Origin: UBA1447 sp964627535
GTDB lineage: Bacteria; Bacillota; Clostridia; Oscillospirales; Acutalibacteraceae
Reading direction: 5' to 3'
Length of the DNA stretch: 64,000 nt
Assembly (NCBI GenBank): GCA_964627535.1
Contig: CAZVJW010000010.1
Span: 24,207-88,206 of the forward strand
Under the pieces are notes generated by a model. It worked only from the letters and a program-made list of their open reading frames with translations. It was not told the origin of the DNA and did not search any database. Shown here piece by piece: positions 56,921 to 64,000 of the stretch (its first letter is position 1; each line of letters opens with the position of its first letter). A program made the position numbers and the translations under genes.

Positions 56921-58228
56921 ATGGAGTCCTTTGTTGAGTTATGGGAAATGGTGCAGTCGGAATTAAAAGCCAACCTGTCCGAGGTTATTTATAATGTTTG
57001 GTTAAATGAACTTGAATTCGTGAGTTTTGACGGAAGCAGGGTTATTCTGTCAATTGTTGAATTCAAACGCAAGATTGTTGAACAAAAGTTCTATGATGTT
57101 CTTTGCCGCGCGTTTGAGAAGATTCTCGGCTTCAAGGTCGAGGTTGTGCTGATTGATCCGGGCTATGCTCAAGGAGTAAAACAGAAGCCGGAAGAAATAC
57201 AGTCAAAATATATTGAAAATACATTTGAATCGTTTGTTGTCGGGTCTTCCAATAAATTTGCCCATGCAGCCGCTCTGGCTGTTGCGGAAAATCCGGGGCA
57301 AACATATAATCCGCTGTTTATTTATGGGAATTCGGGGCTTGGAAAAACACATCTGTTAAGAGCAATCTGTCACAGAATTAAAGAGAATAAGCCGGATGTA
57401 AAATATGTATTTACTCACGGTGAAGATTTTACCAATGAAATCGTGCAGCATCTTGCCCAAAAAAATATGGCCGATTTTCATAATAAATACAGAAATTTAG
57501 AATTATTGATTGTTGATGATGTTCAGTTTATTGCAGGGAAACCTTCGACAGAAGAAGAATTTTTTCATACTTTTAACGCATTAACGCAAATGAACCATCA
57601 AATTGTGCTTTCCTCGGACCGCCCGCCCAAGGAGATGTCCACATTGGAAGACAGACTTCGTACCCGTTTTGAGTGGGGTCTTCTTGCGGATATTCAACAA
57701 CCTGATCTTGAAACGCGTATGGCCATTATCAAACGAAAATGTGAATATTTGGCTTTTGATTTACCGGATGATGTTATACAGTATATTGCCGAACGGCTGA
57801 AAAGCAATATCAGGCAGCTCGAAGGCGCTGTTAAAAAAATGCAGGCGGTTGTTACCATTCATGGGGCACCCAAAAACACAACAACAGCGCAAAACGCTAT
57901 TAAGGATATTTTAAGCGACAGCAGACCTGTACCGGTTACAATTGAAAGAATAATTCAAGAGGTCGCAAGGACCTTCGGGGCGAACCCTTCTGACATTCGC
58001 TCAAAAAAACGCGATGCTCCAACCTCAAAGATGCGTCAGATAGCGATGTATGTTATCAGCGAAGCTACCGGATTGTCAAAAGAATCTATCGGAAGAGAAT
58101 TCAGCGGCAGAGACCATTCAACAGTTATTTATGCTCTGCGTGAAATAAAAAGTGAAATTGACAACGACCAATCACTTAAAGCCACGGTCAGTGATATTAT
58201 GAAAAACATCCAGGAAGTACAACAATAA
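56921..58228 (+). CDS. dnaA: Chromosomal replication initiator DnaA
   Basis: 435 residues. Domain I is at about 1-85, a short linker follows, and the AAA+ domain has Walker A YGNSGLGKTHLLRA and Walker B LLIVDDVQFIAGK. The DNA-binding domain IV ends with the signature REFSGRDHSTVIYALREI. GAAGGAG lies 8 bases before the ATG. The gene is followed not by dnaN but by dapF 29 bases later, which is unusual, and no DnaA-box cluster is visible here. Confidence 0.97.
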   Translation: MESFVELWEMVQSELKANLSEVIYNVWLNELEFVSFDGSRVILSIVEFKRKIVEQKFYDVLCRAFEKILGFKVEVVLIDPGYAQGVKQKPEEIQSKYIENTFESFVVGSSNKFAHAAALAVAENPGQTYNPLFIYGNSGLGKTHLLRAICHRIKENKPDVKYVFTHGEDFTNEIVQHLAQKNMADFHNKYRNLELLIVDDVQFIAGKPSTEEEFFHTFNALTQMNHQIVLSSDRPPKEMSTLEDRLRTRFEWGLLADIQQPDLETRMAIIKRKCEYLAFDLPDDVIQYIAERLKSNIRQLEGAVKKMQAVVTIHGAPKNTTTAQNAIKDILSDSRPVPVTIERIIQEVARTFGANPSDIRSKKRDAPTSKMRQIAMYVISEATGLSKESIGREFSGRDHSTVIYALREIKSEIDNDQSLKATVSDIMKNIQEVQQ

Positions 58229-58257
58229 TATGTTGTAGAATATCTGAGGAGATTTTT

Positions 58258-59097
58258 ATGAAGTTTACAAAGATGCATGGAGCAGGCAACGATTACATTT
58301 ATGTTAACTGCTTTGAGGAAAAGATTCTTAATCCGTCAGAGACAGCTATCAGGGTGAGCGACAGGCACTTTGGCATAGGTTCGGATGGGCTTGTTTTAAT
58401 AGAACCTTCAAAAACTGCCGATTTCAAAATGGATATTTATAATTCGGATGGCTCGCAGGCAAAAATGTGCGGCAATGCAACTCGTTGCGTTGCCAAATAT
58501 GTTTTTGACAACAAATTAACAGAGAAGCAGGAAATATCCCTGGAAACCTTGAGCGGGATAAAGTATATTAAAACTGTTGTTGAAAACGGCAAGGTCAAAA
58601 GCGCAACGGTAAATATGGGTATACCGATACTTGAACCCGGGAAAATTCCGGTTGATTTGGACGGCGATATTGTTGCCGACCGCAAAATTGAAGTCGCCGG
58701 GAATGAATATGCCATCACTTGTGTTTCTATGGGCAACCCGCATTGTGTAGTCTTCATAGACAATACGGACAGTTTCGAAATAGAAAAAATAGGCCCTTTA
58801 TTTGAAATAAGCAAACTCTTTCCTGACAGAATTAACACCGAATTCATTCAGCTTATTAACGCCAATACTTTAAAAATGCGGGTTTGGGAGCGAGGGGCGG
58901 GAGAAACACTTGCCTGCGGTACCGGTTCCTGCGCTTCAGCGGTTGCGGCAATACTCAACGGTTATTGCAAAAAGGACGAAGATATCAAAGTCCGTCTTTT
59001 AGGCGGAGAATTGACTATTCGTTGGGATTCCGAAAGCAATGACGTGTTCATGACCGGACCTGCCGAAACGGTATGCACCGGCGAAATCGATATATAA
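58258..59097 (+). CDS. dapF: Diaminopimelate epimerase
   Basis: 279 residues. The paired catalytic cysteines are in MCGNATRC (near 72) and ACGTGSCAS (near 223), and the start MKFTKMHGAGNDYIY is typical. It converts LL-DAP to meso-DAP for peptidoglycan and lysine. GAGGAG precedes the ATG. Followed by dapL, which makes its substrate, so the pair forms the last steps of the aminotransferase DAP pathway. Confidence 0.96.
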   Translation: MKFTKMHGAGNDYIYVNCFEEKILNPSETAIRVSDRHFGIGSDGLVLIEPSKTADFKMDIYNSDGSQAKMCGNATRCVAKYVFDNKLTEKQEISLETLSGIKYIKTVVENGKVKSATVNMGIPILEPGKIPVDLDGDIVADRKIEVAGNEYAITCVSMGNPHCVVFIDNTDSFEIEKIGPLFEISKLFPDRINTEFIQLINANTLKMRVWERGAGETLACGTGSCASAVAAILNGYCKKDEDIKVRLLGGELTIRWDSESNDVFMTGPAETVCTGEIDI

Positions 59098-59131
59098 TAT
59101 TTTTTAAATTTTTTGAATACCGGAGGAACAC

Positions 59132-60346
59132 ATGGAAATCAACAGAAATTTTTTAAAGCTTCAAAACAGTTATCTTTTTTCAACTATCGGGAAAAAAGTT
59201 AGAGAATACAGCGCGGAAAACCCGCAAGCCGACATCATCAGGCTTGGTATAGGCGATGTCACGCGCGCATTGCCGGCAGCGGTTATTGAAGCCATGCATA
59301 AAGCAGTTGACGATATGGCGGATGAAAAGAGTTTTTACGGCTATCCGCCCGAATACGGATATAGCTTCCTTTTAGAAAAAATCAATGAGTATGATTTCGC
59401 ATCCAGAGGTGTTTCACTTGATACAGAAGAAATATTCGTAAGCGACGGCGCAAAGAGCGATACAGGCAATATCGGTGATATTTTCAGCCGTAATAATATA
59501 GTCGCTGTTTGCGACCCTGTTTATCCGGTCTATATTGATACTAATGTAATGGGTGGCAGAGCGGGAGATTTGCTGGGTAGCGGACGCTGGGGAAATCTTG
59601 TTTATCTTCCATGCTCAGCCGAAAATAATTTTTTACCCGAATTGCCCTCATGTCATGTTGATTTGATTTATCTCTGTTTTCCAAACAATCCTACCGGTAT
59701 GGGTATTTCGAAGGAAGAACTTCAAAAGTGGGTTAACTACGCAAATGAGCATGGCAGTATAATTTTTTATGACGCCGCATATGAAGCCTATATTACAGAA
59801 GACCTTCCGCACAGCATTTATGAGTTGAATGGAGCCAAGACCTGTGCCATTGAATTTCGAAGTTTTTCAAAGACTGCCGGTTTTACGGGAGTCCGCTGTG
59901 CGTATACGATAGTTCCAAAGGAACTGCTCATAAACGGCGTCAGTATAAACAAGCTTTGGGCCAGGCGGCAGGCGACAAAATTCAACGGAGTTTCTTATGT
60001 AACCCAGCGTGCCGCTGAGGCAACGTTTTCGGAAGAAGGCCGTAAACAGGTCAGGGAAACGATAGACTTTTACCTTAATAACGCCAGGGTGATATCCAAT
60101 GGTTTGAAAGAAGCCGGCTTTAAAACCTGGGGCGGTGTTAATTCCCCTTATGTTTGGCTTAAGGTGCCCGGTGGTATGGACTCATGGGAGTTTTTCGATT
60201 TGCTGCTTAATAAAGTTCAAGTTGTCGGCACACCCGGTTCCGGCTTCGGTCCTGCGGGGGAGGGTTTCTTCCGCTTAACCGCTTTTAACAGCATGCAGCG
60301 AACAACAGAGGCGTTGATGAGAATCAAAGAAGCATTCTCAAAGTGA
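59132..60346 (+). CDS. dapL: LL-diaminopimelate aminotransferase
   Basis: 404 residues, a class I PLP aminotransferase. RLGIGDVTRALPAAVI at the start and SYLF-type early residues identify the DapL group. FPNNPTGMG and the Schiff-base Lys in SFSKTAGFTG are conserved. It transaminates tetrahydrodipicolinate directly to LL-DAP, bypassing acylation. GGAGG precedes the ATG. Co-transcribed with dapF. Confidence 0.95.
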   Translation: MEINRNFLKLQNSYLFSTIGKKVREYSAENPQADIIRLGIGDVTRALPAAVIEAMHKAVDDMADEKSFYGYPPEYGYSFLLEKINEYDFASRGVSLDTEEIFVSDGAKSDTGNIGDIFSRNNIVAVCDPVYPVYIDTNVMGGRAGDLLGSGRWGNLVYLPCSAENNFLPELPSCHVDLIYLCFPNNPTGMGISKEELQKWVNYANEHGSIIFYDAAYEAYITEDLPHSIYELNGAKTCAIEFRSFSKTAGFTGVRCAYTIVPKELLINGVSINKLWARRQATKFNGVSYVTQRAAEATFSEEGRKQVRETIDFYLNNARVISNGLKEAGFKTWGGVNSPYVWLKVPGGMDSWEFFDLLLNKVQVVGTPGSGFGPAGEGFFRLTAFNSMQRTTEALMRIKEAFSK

Positions 60347-60420
60347 AATCATTCCGGAAAATCTGTGCAGCCGAATACCGATTACAAAGTATAAAATAAA
60401 TAAATTTCGGAGGAATAGTT

Positions 60421-61125
60421 ATGAAAAAGCTTGAATTACTTTATGAAGGAAAAGCCAAGAAAGTCTTTTCAACCGAGGATGAGGATATCCTGATTGTTGA
60501 TTACAAAGACGATGCGACCGCCTTTAACGGTTTAAAAAAGGGCACAATCACCGGCAAGGGTGTCATCAACAATAAGATGACAAATTTTATGTGCAAGATG
60601 CTGGAAGAAAAGGGGATACCCACTCATTTTATTGAAGAACTCAGTGACAGGGAAACTGCAGTGCGCAAAGTCCAGATAGTTCCGCTTGAAGTAATTATCC
60701 GCAACAAGGCGGCCGGCAGCATGGCAAAGCGTCTTGGACTTGAAGAAGGGATGAAACTTTTATGCCCTGTGCTTGAATTCAGTTACAAGGACGACGCATT
60801 GGGCGACCCGATGATAAATGACTCACATGCGCTTGCCTGCGGCTTTGCGGTGAAAGAAGAAATTGACGCAATCCGTGAGATGGCATTGAAAATTAATGAT
60901 ATAATGTGCGAATACTTTGCATCTAAGAATGTTGAGCTGATTGACTTCAAACTGGAATTCGGCAGATACAAGGGTAAAGTTATACTGGCGGATGAGATTT
61001 CACCGGACACCTGCCGCTTTTGGGATATGACCACCCACGAAAAGCTTGACAAGGACCGTTTCCGCAGAGATATGGGAAGCGTTGAGCAGGCATATGAGGA
61101 AATGGCCAGGCGGCTGGGGCTTTGA
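60421..61125 (+). CDS. purC: SAICAR synthase (purine synthesis)
   Basis: 234 residues. YEGKAKKVF, DYKDDATAFNG and KLEFGRYKGKVILADEISPD are family motifs for ATP and CAIR binding. It joins aspartate to CAIR in purine synthesis. No other pur gene is near. The TGA stop and the bases after it belong to the remnant miniature element at 61119, so the original end of the gene was probably altered. GGAGG precedes the ATG. Confidence 0.95.
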   Translation: MKKLELLYEGKAKKVFSTEDEDILIVDYKDDATAFNGLKKGTITGKGVINNKMTNFMCKMLEEKGIPTHFIEELSDRETAVRKVQIVPLEVIIRNKAAGSMAKRLGLEEGMKLLCPVLEFSYKDDALGDPMINDSHALACGFAVKEEIDAIREMALKINDIMCEYFASKNVELIDFKLEFGRYKGKVILADEISPDTCRFWDMTTHEKLDKDRFRRDMGSVEQAYEEMARRLGL

Positions 61126-61177
61126 TTTATGCGGTTTTGTGCGGATTTTTTAGTTAGGTTTTTATGAGTATTTAGTA
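61119..61177 (+). repeat. Miniature inverted-repeat element, subfamily A, truncated copy 7
   Basis: Only the right part remains, from CTTTGATTTATGCGG to the end ATGAGTATTTAGTA, followed by TGA. The left half is missing; it merges with the last codons of purC. Confidence 0.8.
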
Positions 61178-61211
61178 TGAATACACACAAATCGAATTCG
61201 AGGGCAAGTGA

Positions 61212-62156
61212 ATGGGACTTTTCAAAAAAATAAATAACGGATTAAAGAAAACCCGCGACAGTATGGCAGGCGCAATCGACTCTGTGCTGCACGGGCGCCC
61301 CGAAATTGATGACGGGTTTTATGATGAGCTTGAAGAAATACTTATTATGGGCGATGTCGGTGTTGTTACGGCGTCCAGAATAACCGGGGAACTGCGTGAA
61401 CAGGTGCGGAAAAAGGGGCTTCGGAGCCCGGAAGATGTCCGCAACGCTATAAAAGAAATTGTTGCCGGGTTGCTTGAAGGCGGGCAGCAAATGGAAATAA
61501 TAACAATACCGTCGATTATTCTTATTATCGGTGTCAACGGTGTCGGCAAAACCACATCCATCGGTAAAATGGCGGCAATGTATAAAGCACAGGGCAAAAA
61601 AGTTATCATAGGCGCGGCGGATACCTTCAGGGCTGCCGCTATCGAACAGCTTGAGATTTGGGCACAGCGTGCCGGCGTTGAAATGGTTAAACATAAAGAA
61701 GGCGCAGACCCCGCCGCGGTTGTTTATGATACAATATCGGCCGGTAAAGCGCGCGATGCCGATATCATTATTATTGATACCGCCGGAAGACTTCATAATA
61801 AGAAAAACTTAATGGATGAGCTTTCAAAAATATACCGGGTTGTTGACAGGGAGCTGCCGTACAGCGACCGTGAGGTTTTACTTGTTCTTGATGCCACAAC
61901 AGGACAGAACGCGGTTAACCAGGCCAGAGAGTTTAAAAACATCGCCGAAATAACAGGGATAATTTTAACCAAACTTGACGGTACCGCAAGGGGCGGCGTT
62001 GTTTTGGCGATTAAAAATGATTTGAATGTACCTGTCAAATTTGTGGGGCTGGGTGAAAAACTGGATGACCTTCAGCCCTTCGATCCCGCCGCTTTCGCTC
62101 AGGGACTTTTTGATGTAGATATTTCCGGTGATGATGAGGCACCGTCCGATGAGTGA
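61212..62156 (+). CDS. ftsY: Signal recognition particle receptor FtsY
   Basis: 314 residues without the long acidic N-terminus of E. coli FtsY. The NG domain has P-loop GVNGVGKTTSIGKMA, GAADTFRAAAIEQL, DTAGRLHNKKNLMDEL and TKLDGTARGG. It docks ribosome-SRP complexes at the membrane. GAGGGCAAGTGA precedes the ATG. Its end overlaps the following rdgB start by eight bases. Confidence 0.96.
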   Translation: MGLFKKINNGLKKTRDSMAGAIDSVLHGRPEIDDGFYDELEEILIMGDVGVVTASRITGELREQVRKKGLRSPEDVRNAIKEIVAGLLEGGQQMEIITIPSIILIIGVNGVGKTTSIGKMAAMYKAQGKKVIIGAADTFRAAAIEQLEIWAQRAGVEMVKHKEGADPAAVVYDTISAGKARDADIIIIDTAGRLHNKKNLMDELSKIYRVVDRELPYSDREVLLVLDATTGQNAVNQAREFKNIAEITGIILTKLDGTARGGVVLAIKNDLNVPVKFVGLGEKLDDLQPFDPAAFAQGLFDVDISGDDEAPSDE

Positions 62157-62769
62157 CAACGATATTCTGATTGCCACTCAAAACATGAAAAAGCGCGACG
62201 AACTGCAGAGGATTCTTTTACCGCTTGGTATCAGTGTAAGGCTTGCGGAAGAGTTGGGGCTTTTACTTTCGGATGTTGACGAAACGGGTGTGACCTTTGA
62301 AGAAAACGCCCTTTTAAAGGCAAGGAGCGGTTGCGCCGAAAGCGGTCTGCCCTGCATAGCCGATGACTCCGGACTTTGTGTTGACGCCTTACACGGTGCT
62401 CCCGGGGTGTTTTCCGCAAGGTACGCAGGTGAACACGGCAATGACACTTTGAATACTGAAAAACTTCTTGCCGAGCTTGCAAACGTTTCGAATGAGGAAC
62501 GTACAGCTCGCTTTGTCTGCGCCGCTTGTTGTGTTTACCCCGACGGACGGGAAATTACAGCTCGCGGTGAGTGCGAGGGAATGATAGCATATGAATGCAG
62601 GGGTAAAGGCGGGTTCGGTTATGACCCCGTTTTTTTGCCGGCAGATATTAAAACAGAAAGCGCTGAACGCCAAACAATGGCGGAACTTACAAACAAACAG
62701 AAGGATACAATAAGCCATAGAGGTAAAGCGCTGATGATGTTGGCGGAAAGAATCGGAGGAATAAAATGA
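62149..62769 (+). CDS. rdgB: XTP/dITP diphosphatase (RdgB/HAM1)
   Basis: 206 residues from ATG at 62149, inside the end of ftsY; a start seven codons earlier has no advantage. LIATQNMKKRDEL is the nucleotide-binding start, and DDSGLCVDAL and GGFGYDPVF are conserved. It hydrolyses non-canonical purine triphosphates to keep them from DNA. The TGA overlaps the ATG of the YhbY-like gene by four bases. Confidence 0.94.
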   Translation: MSDNDILIATQNMKKRDELQRILLPLGISVRLAEELGLLLSDVDETGVTFEENALLKARSGCAESGLPCIADDSGLCVDALHGAPGVFSARYAGEHGNDTLNTEKLLAELANVSNEERTARFVCAACCVYPDGREITARGECEGMIAYECRGKGGFGYDPVFLPADIKTESAERQTMAELTNKQKDTISHRGKALMMLAERIGGIK

Positions 62770-63317
62770 CAAGCAAAAAACGCGCCGAATTAAGGGCAGC
62801 GGCCAATAAAATAGAACCGGTATTTCAAACCGGTAAGGGTGGAATGTCCGATGCTTTAATCGCACAGACAGATGATGCATTAAGAGCGAGAGAATTGATT
62901 AAGCTGAAGGTTTTGCTCGAAACCACACCGGAACCGCCAAAGGTGCTTGCGCAGAAAATTGCCGATGCAACCGGGTCGGAAGTTGTGCAGGTAATCGGCG
63001 GCAGTATAGTATTATTCAGGGAAAATCCGGAACTGCATCAGGTGAAAAAACCGGTTAAAAAATTAGTCAAAAAAACAACAAAGCCTCACCGTAATTCAGC
63101 TGTGAAACCGGGAATTGCCCGGGCAGGAAGACCTGCGGTACAAGGCGTAAAATATTCCGAGCGAAAAACAACCGGTAAAACAACCATAAAATCCGGAAGA
63201 ACTCCGGTTAAACGTGCGGACAATACAAATGCCGGATACAAGCCACAGCACAAAGGCAGAACTAACACAGCGGCAAAACAAGCCGGAACGGGAGGCTTTG
63301 CCCGTAAAGTAAAATAA
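62766..63317 (+). CDS. YhbY-type RNA-binding protein (CRS1-YhbY) with basic tail
   Basis: 183 residues. The first 97 match the CRS1-YhbY fold: LRAAANKIEPVFQTGKGGMS and KLKVLLETTPEPP, with the G-K-G-G loop. Residues 98-183 form a Lys/Arg/Thr-rich tail that looks disordered and is absent in ordinary YhbY (about 97 residues). YhbY is linked to 50S assembly. The tail may bind RNA; its function is unknown. Confidence 0.88.
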   Translation: MTSKKRAELRAAANKIEPVFQTGKGGMSDALIAQTDDALRARELIKLKVLLETTPEPPKVLAQKIADATGSEVVQVIGGSIVLFRENPELHQVKKPVKKLVKKTTKPHRNSAVKPGIARAGRPAVQGVKYSERKTTGKTTIKSGRTPVKRADNTNAGYKPQHKGRTNTAAKQAGTGGFARKVK

Positions 63318-63338
63318 CTTTACACGAGTTCTCGATAT

Positions 63339-63367
63339 TTGACAAAGCACATGCCAAATGATACAAT
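63339..63367 (+). promoter_or_regulatory. smpB promoter
   Basis: TTGACA, 17 bases, TACAAT, ending 34 bases before the smpB start. Confidence 0.8.
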
Positions 63368-63401
63368 AACATTGTGCTCCTTGAAAGGAAAGTGATAAGC
63401 T

Positions 63402-63863
63402 GTGGATGATAAATCCGGCGAAAAAACAGTAGCCCAAAACAAAAAAGCTTATCATGATTATTTCGTGATAGAAGTTATGGAAGCAGGCATTGAGCTGTTC
63501 GGCACCGAGGTAAAATCAATAAGGCAGGGTAAATTAAATTTAAAAGATGCATGGTGCAACATTACAAACGGCGAACTATTTTTGAACGGTATGCATGTAA
63601 GCCCGTATGAACATGGCAACATTTTTAACCGCGATCCTTTGCGTGTTCGCCGTCTGCTGATGCATAAAAGAGAAATAATCCGCCTAAAAGCCGAGGTTAA
63701 GCAACAAGGGCTGGCACTGATTCCACTTTCTGTTTACTTTTTGAAAGGCAAGGCAAAAATAAAAATCGGCCTTTGCAAAGGTAAGAAACTTTATGATAAA
63801 CGTGAGGTCGCGGCAAACAGAGATGCCGCAAGGCATATTGAACGTTCGCTCAAGGAGCGATAA
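63402..63863 (+). CDS. smpB: tmRNA-binding protein SmpB
   Basis: 153 residues from a GTG at 63402 with GGAAAG upstream. KAYHDYFVIEVMEAGIEL, GTEVKSIRQGKLNLKD and GLCKGKKLYDKR are family signatures; the C-terminal basic tail reaches into the mRNA channel. It delivers tmRNA to stalled ribosomes. Immediately precedes ssrA, as in most Firmicutes. Confidence 0.96.
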   Translation: MDDKSGEKTVAQNKKAYHDYFVIEVMEAGIELFGTEVKSIRQGKLNLKDAWCNITNGELFLNGMHVSPYEHGNIFNRDPLRVRRLLMHKREIIRLKAEVKQQGLALIPLSVYFLKGKAKIKIGLCKGKKLYDKREVAANRDAARHIERSLKER

Positions 63864-63905
63864 GCAGATTGTGACAATAGAAAGAGGATTATAGACGAAA
63901 ATCAG

Positions 63906-63941
63906 CATGTCTAACATCTAATATCTAATGTCTGATATCTA
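63906..63941. repeat. 7-bp tandem array before tmRNA
   Basis: Five heptamers ATGTCTA, ACATCTA, ATATCTA, ATGTCTG, ATATCTA in a row, in the gap between smpB and ssrA. Confidence 0.6.
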
Positions 63942-63946
63942 GATTT

Positions 63947-64000
63947 GGGGATGAAAGGATTTCGACGGGGGTTTTGAACCACGATAAGCGAGTAGCGGTG
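63947..64000 (+). ncRNA. ssrA: tmRNA, 5' end only (cut by window edge)
   Basis: GGGGATGAAAGGATTTCGAC, then GGGGGTTTTGAACC, is the conserved acceptor-stem and D-like start of tmRNA. Position after smpB supports this. The tag-encoding part lies beyond the window. Confidence 0.9.

Overview
The window looks like a draft assembly from a low-to-mid GC member of the Clostridia (Firmicutes), most plausibly the Ruminococcaceae/Oscillospiraceae side. This is inferred from gene content: Gram-positive surface proteins (sortase B, LCP ligases, CAP protein, lipoproteins), meso-DAP synthesis through DapL plus DapF, pyruvate phosphate dikinase, solitary glycan-degrading enzymes (GH5, GH3, GH36), and an rpmH-rnpA-yidD-yidC-jag block divergent from dnaA. 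No tRNA or rRNA was seen; a tmRNA gene begins at the right edge. The only ambiguous bases are 27 Ns inside pnp.

Layout. 1-16.9 kb (mostly minus strand): truncated GH5 glycosidase, VanZ-like protein, peptide-binding lipoprotein, topB, trmL, pth, a small membrane protein, glmU, a giant surface phosphoesterase, a GH3 beta-glucosidase, an esterase and rmuC. 17.2-19.8 kb: ppdK on the plus strand. 20-28.7 kb is the accessory region: an MNT/HEPN toxin-antitoxin-like pair, a 48-residue small protein, a duplicated 3' end of ppdK, a winged-helix/PD-(D/E)XK nuclease gene broken by an in-frame stop, a 1020-residue SIR2-Argonaute fusion, and a DUF4143 ATPase. 28.7-33 kb: a DeoR regulator with a deacetylase-like gene, divergent from a GH36 alpha-galactosidase. 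33.3-37.3 kb: a cell-surface cluster (LCP, sortase B, CAP lipoprotein, a sortase substrate with an SPPTG signal). 37.5-50.6 kb: GPH symporter, mfd, HAD hydrolase, a MacB/FtsX-type ABC transporter, pnp and rpsO. 51-64 kb: Smr protein, GDPD, second LCP protein, the dnaA divergon, then dnaA-dapF-dapL-purC-ftsY-rdgB-yhbY-smpB-ssrA.

Two things stand out. First, the AT-rich 21.7-27 kb segment carries a single-chain SIR2/APAZ/MID/PIWI Argonaute whose catalytic PIWI aspartates are missing. Upstream and downstream of the system lie 36-bp near-identical direct repeats, and a nuclease-like partner gene lies beside it. Second, a family of about 100-bp miniature inverted-repeat elements (nine copies, two subfamilies) is scattered through the intergenic regions. 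Seven copies have matching 3-bp TNA target duplications; one rewrote the C-terminus of the alpha-galactosidase and one sits inside another repeat. Short degenerate arrays with 11-bp periodicity occur in at least four other gaps.

All domain calls come from reading translated motifs; no database search was run.
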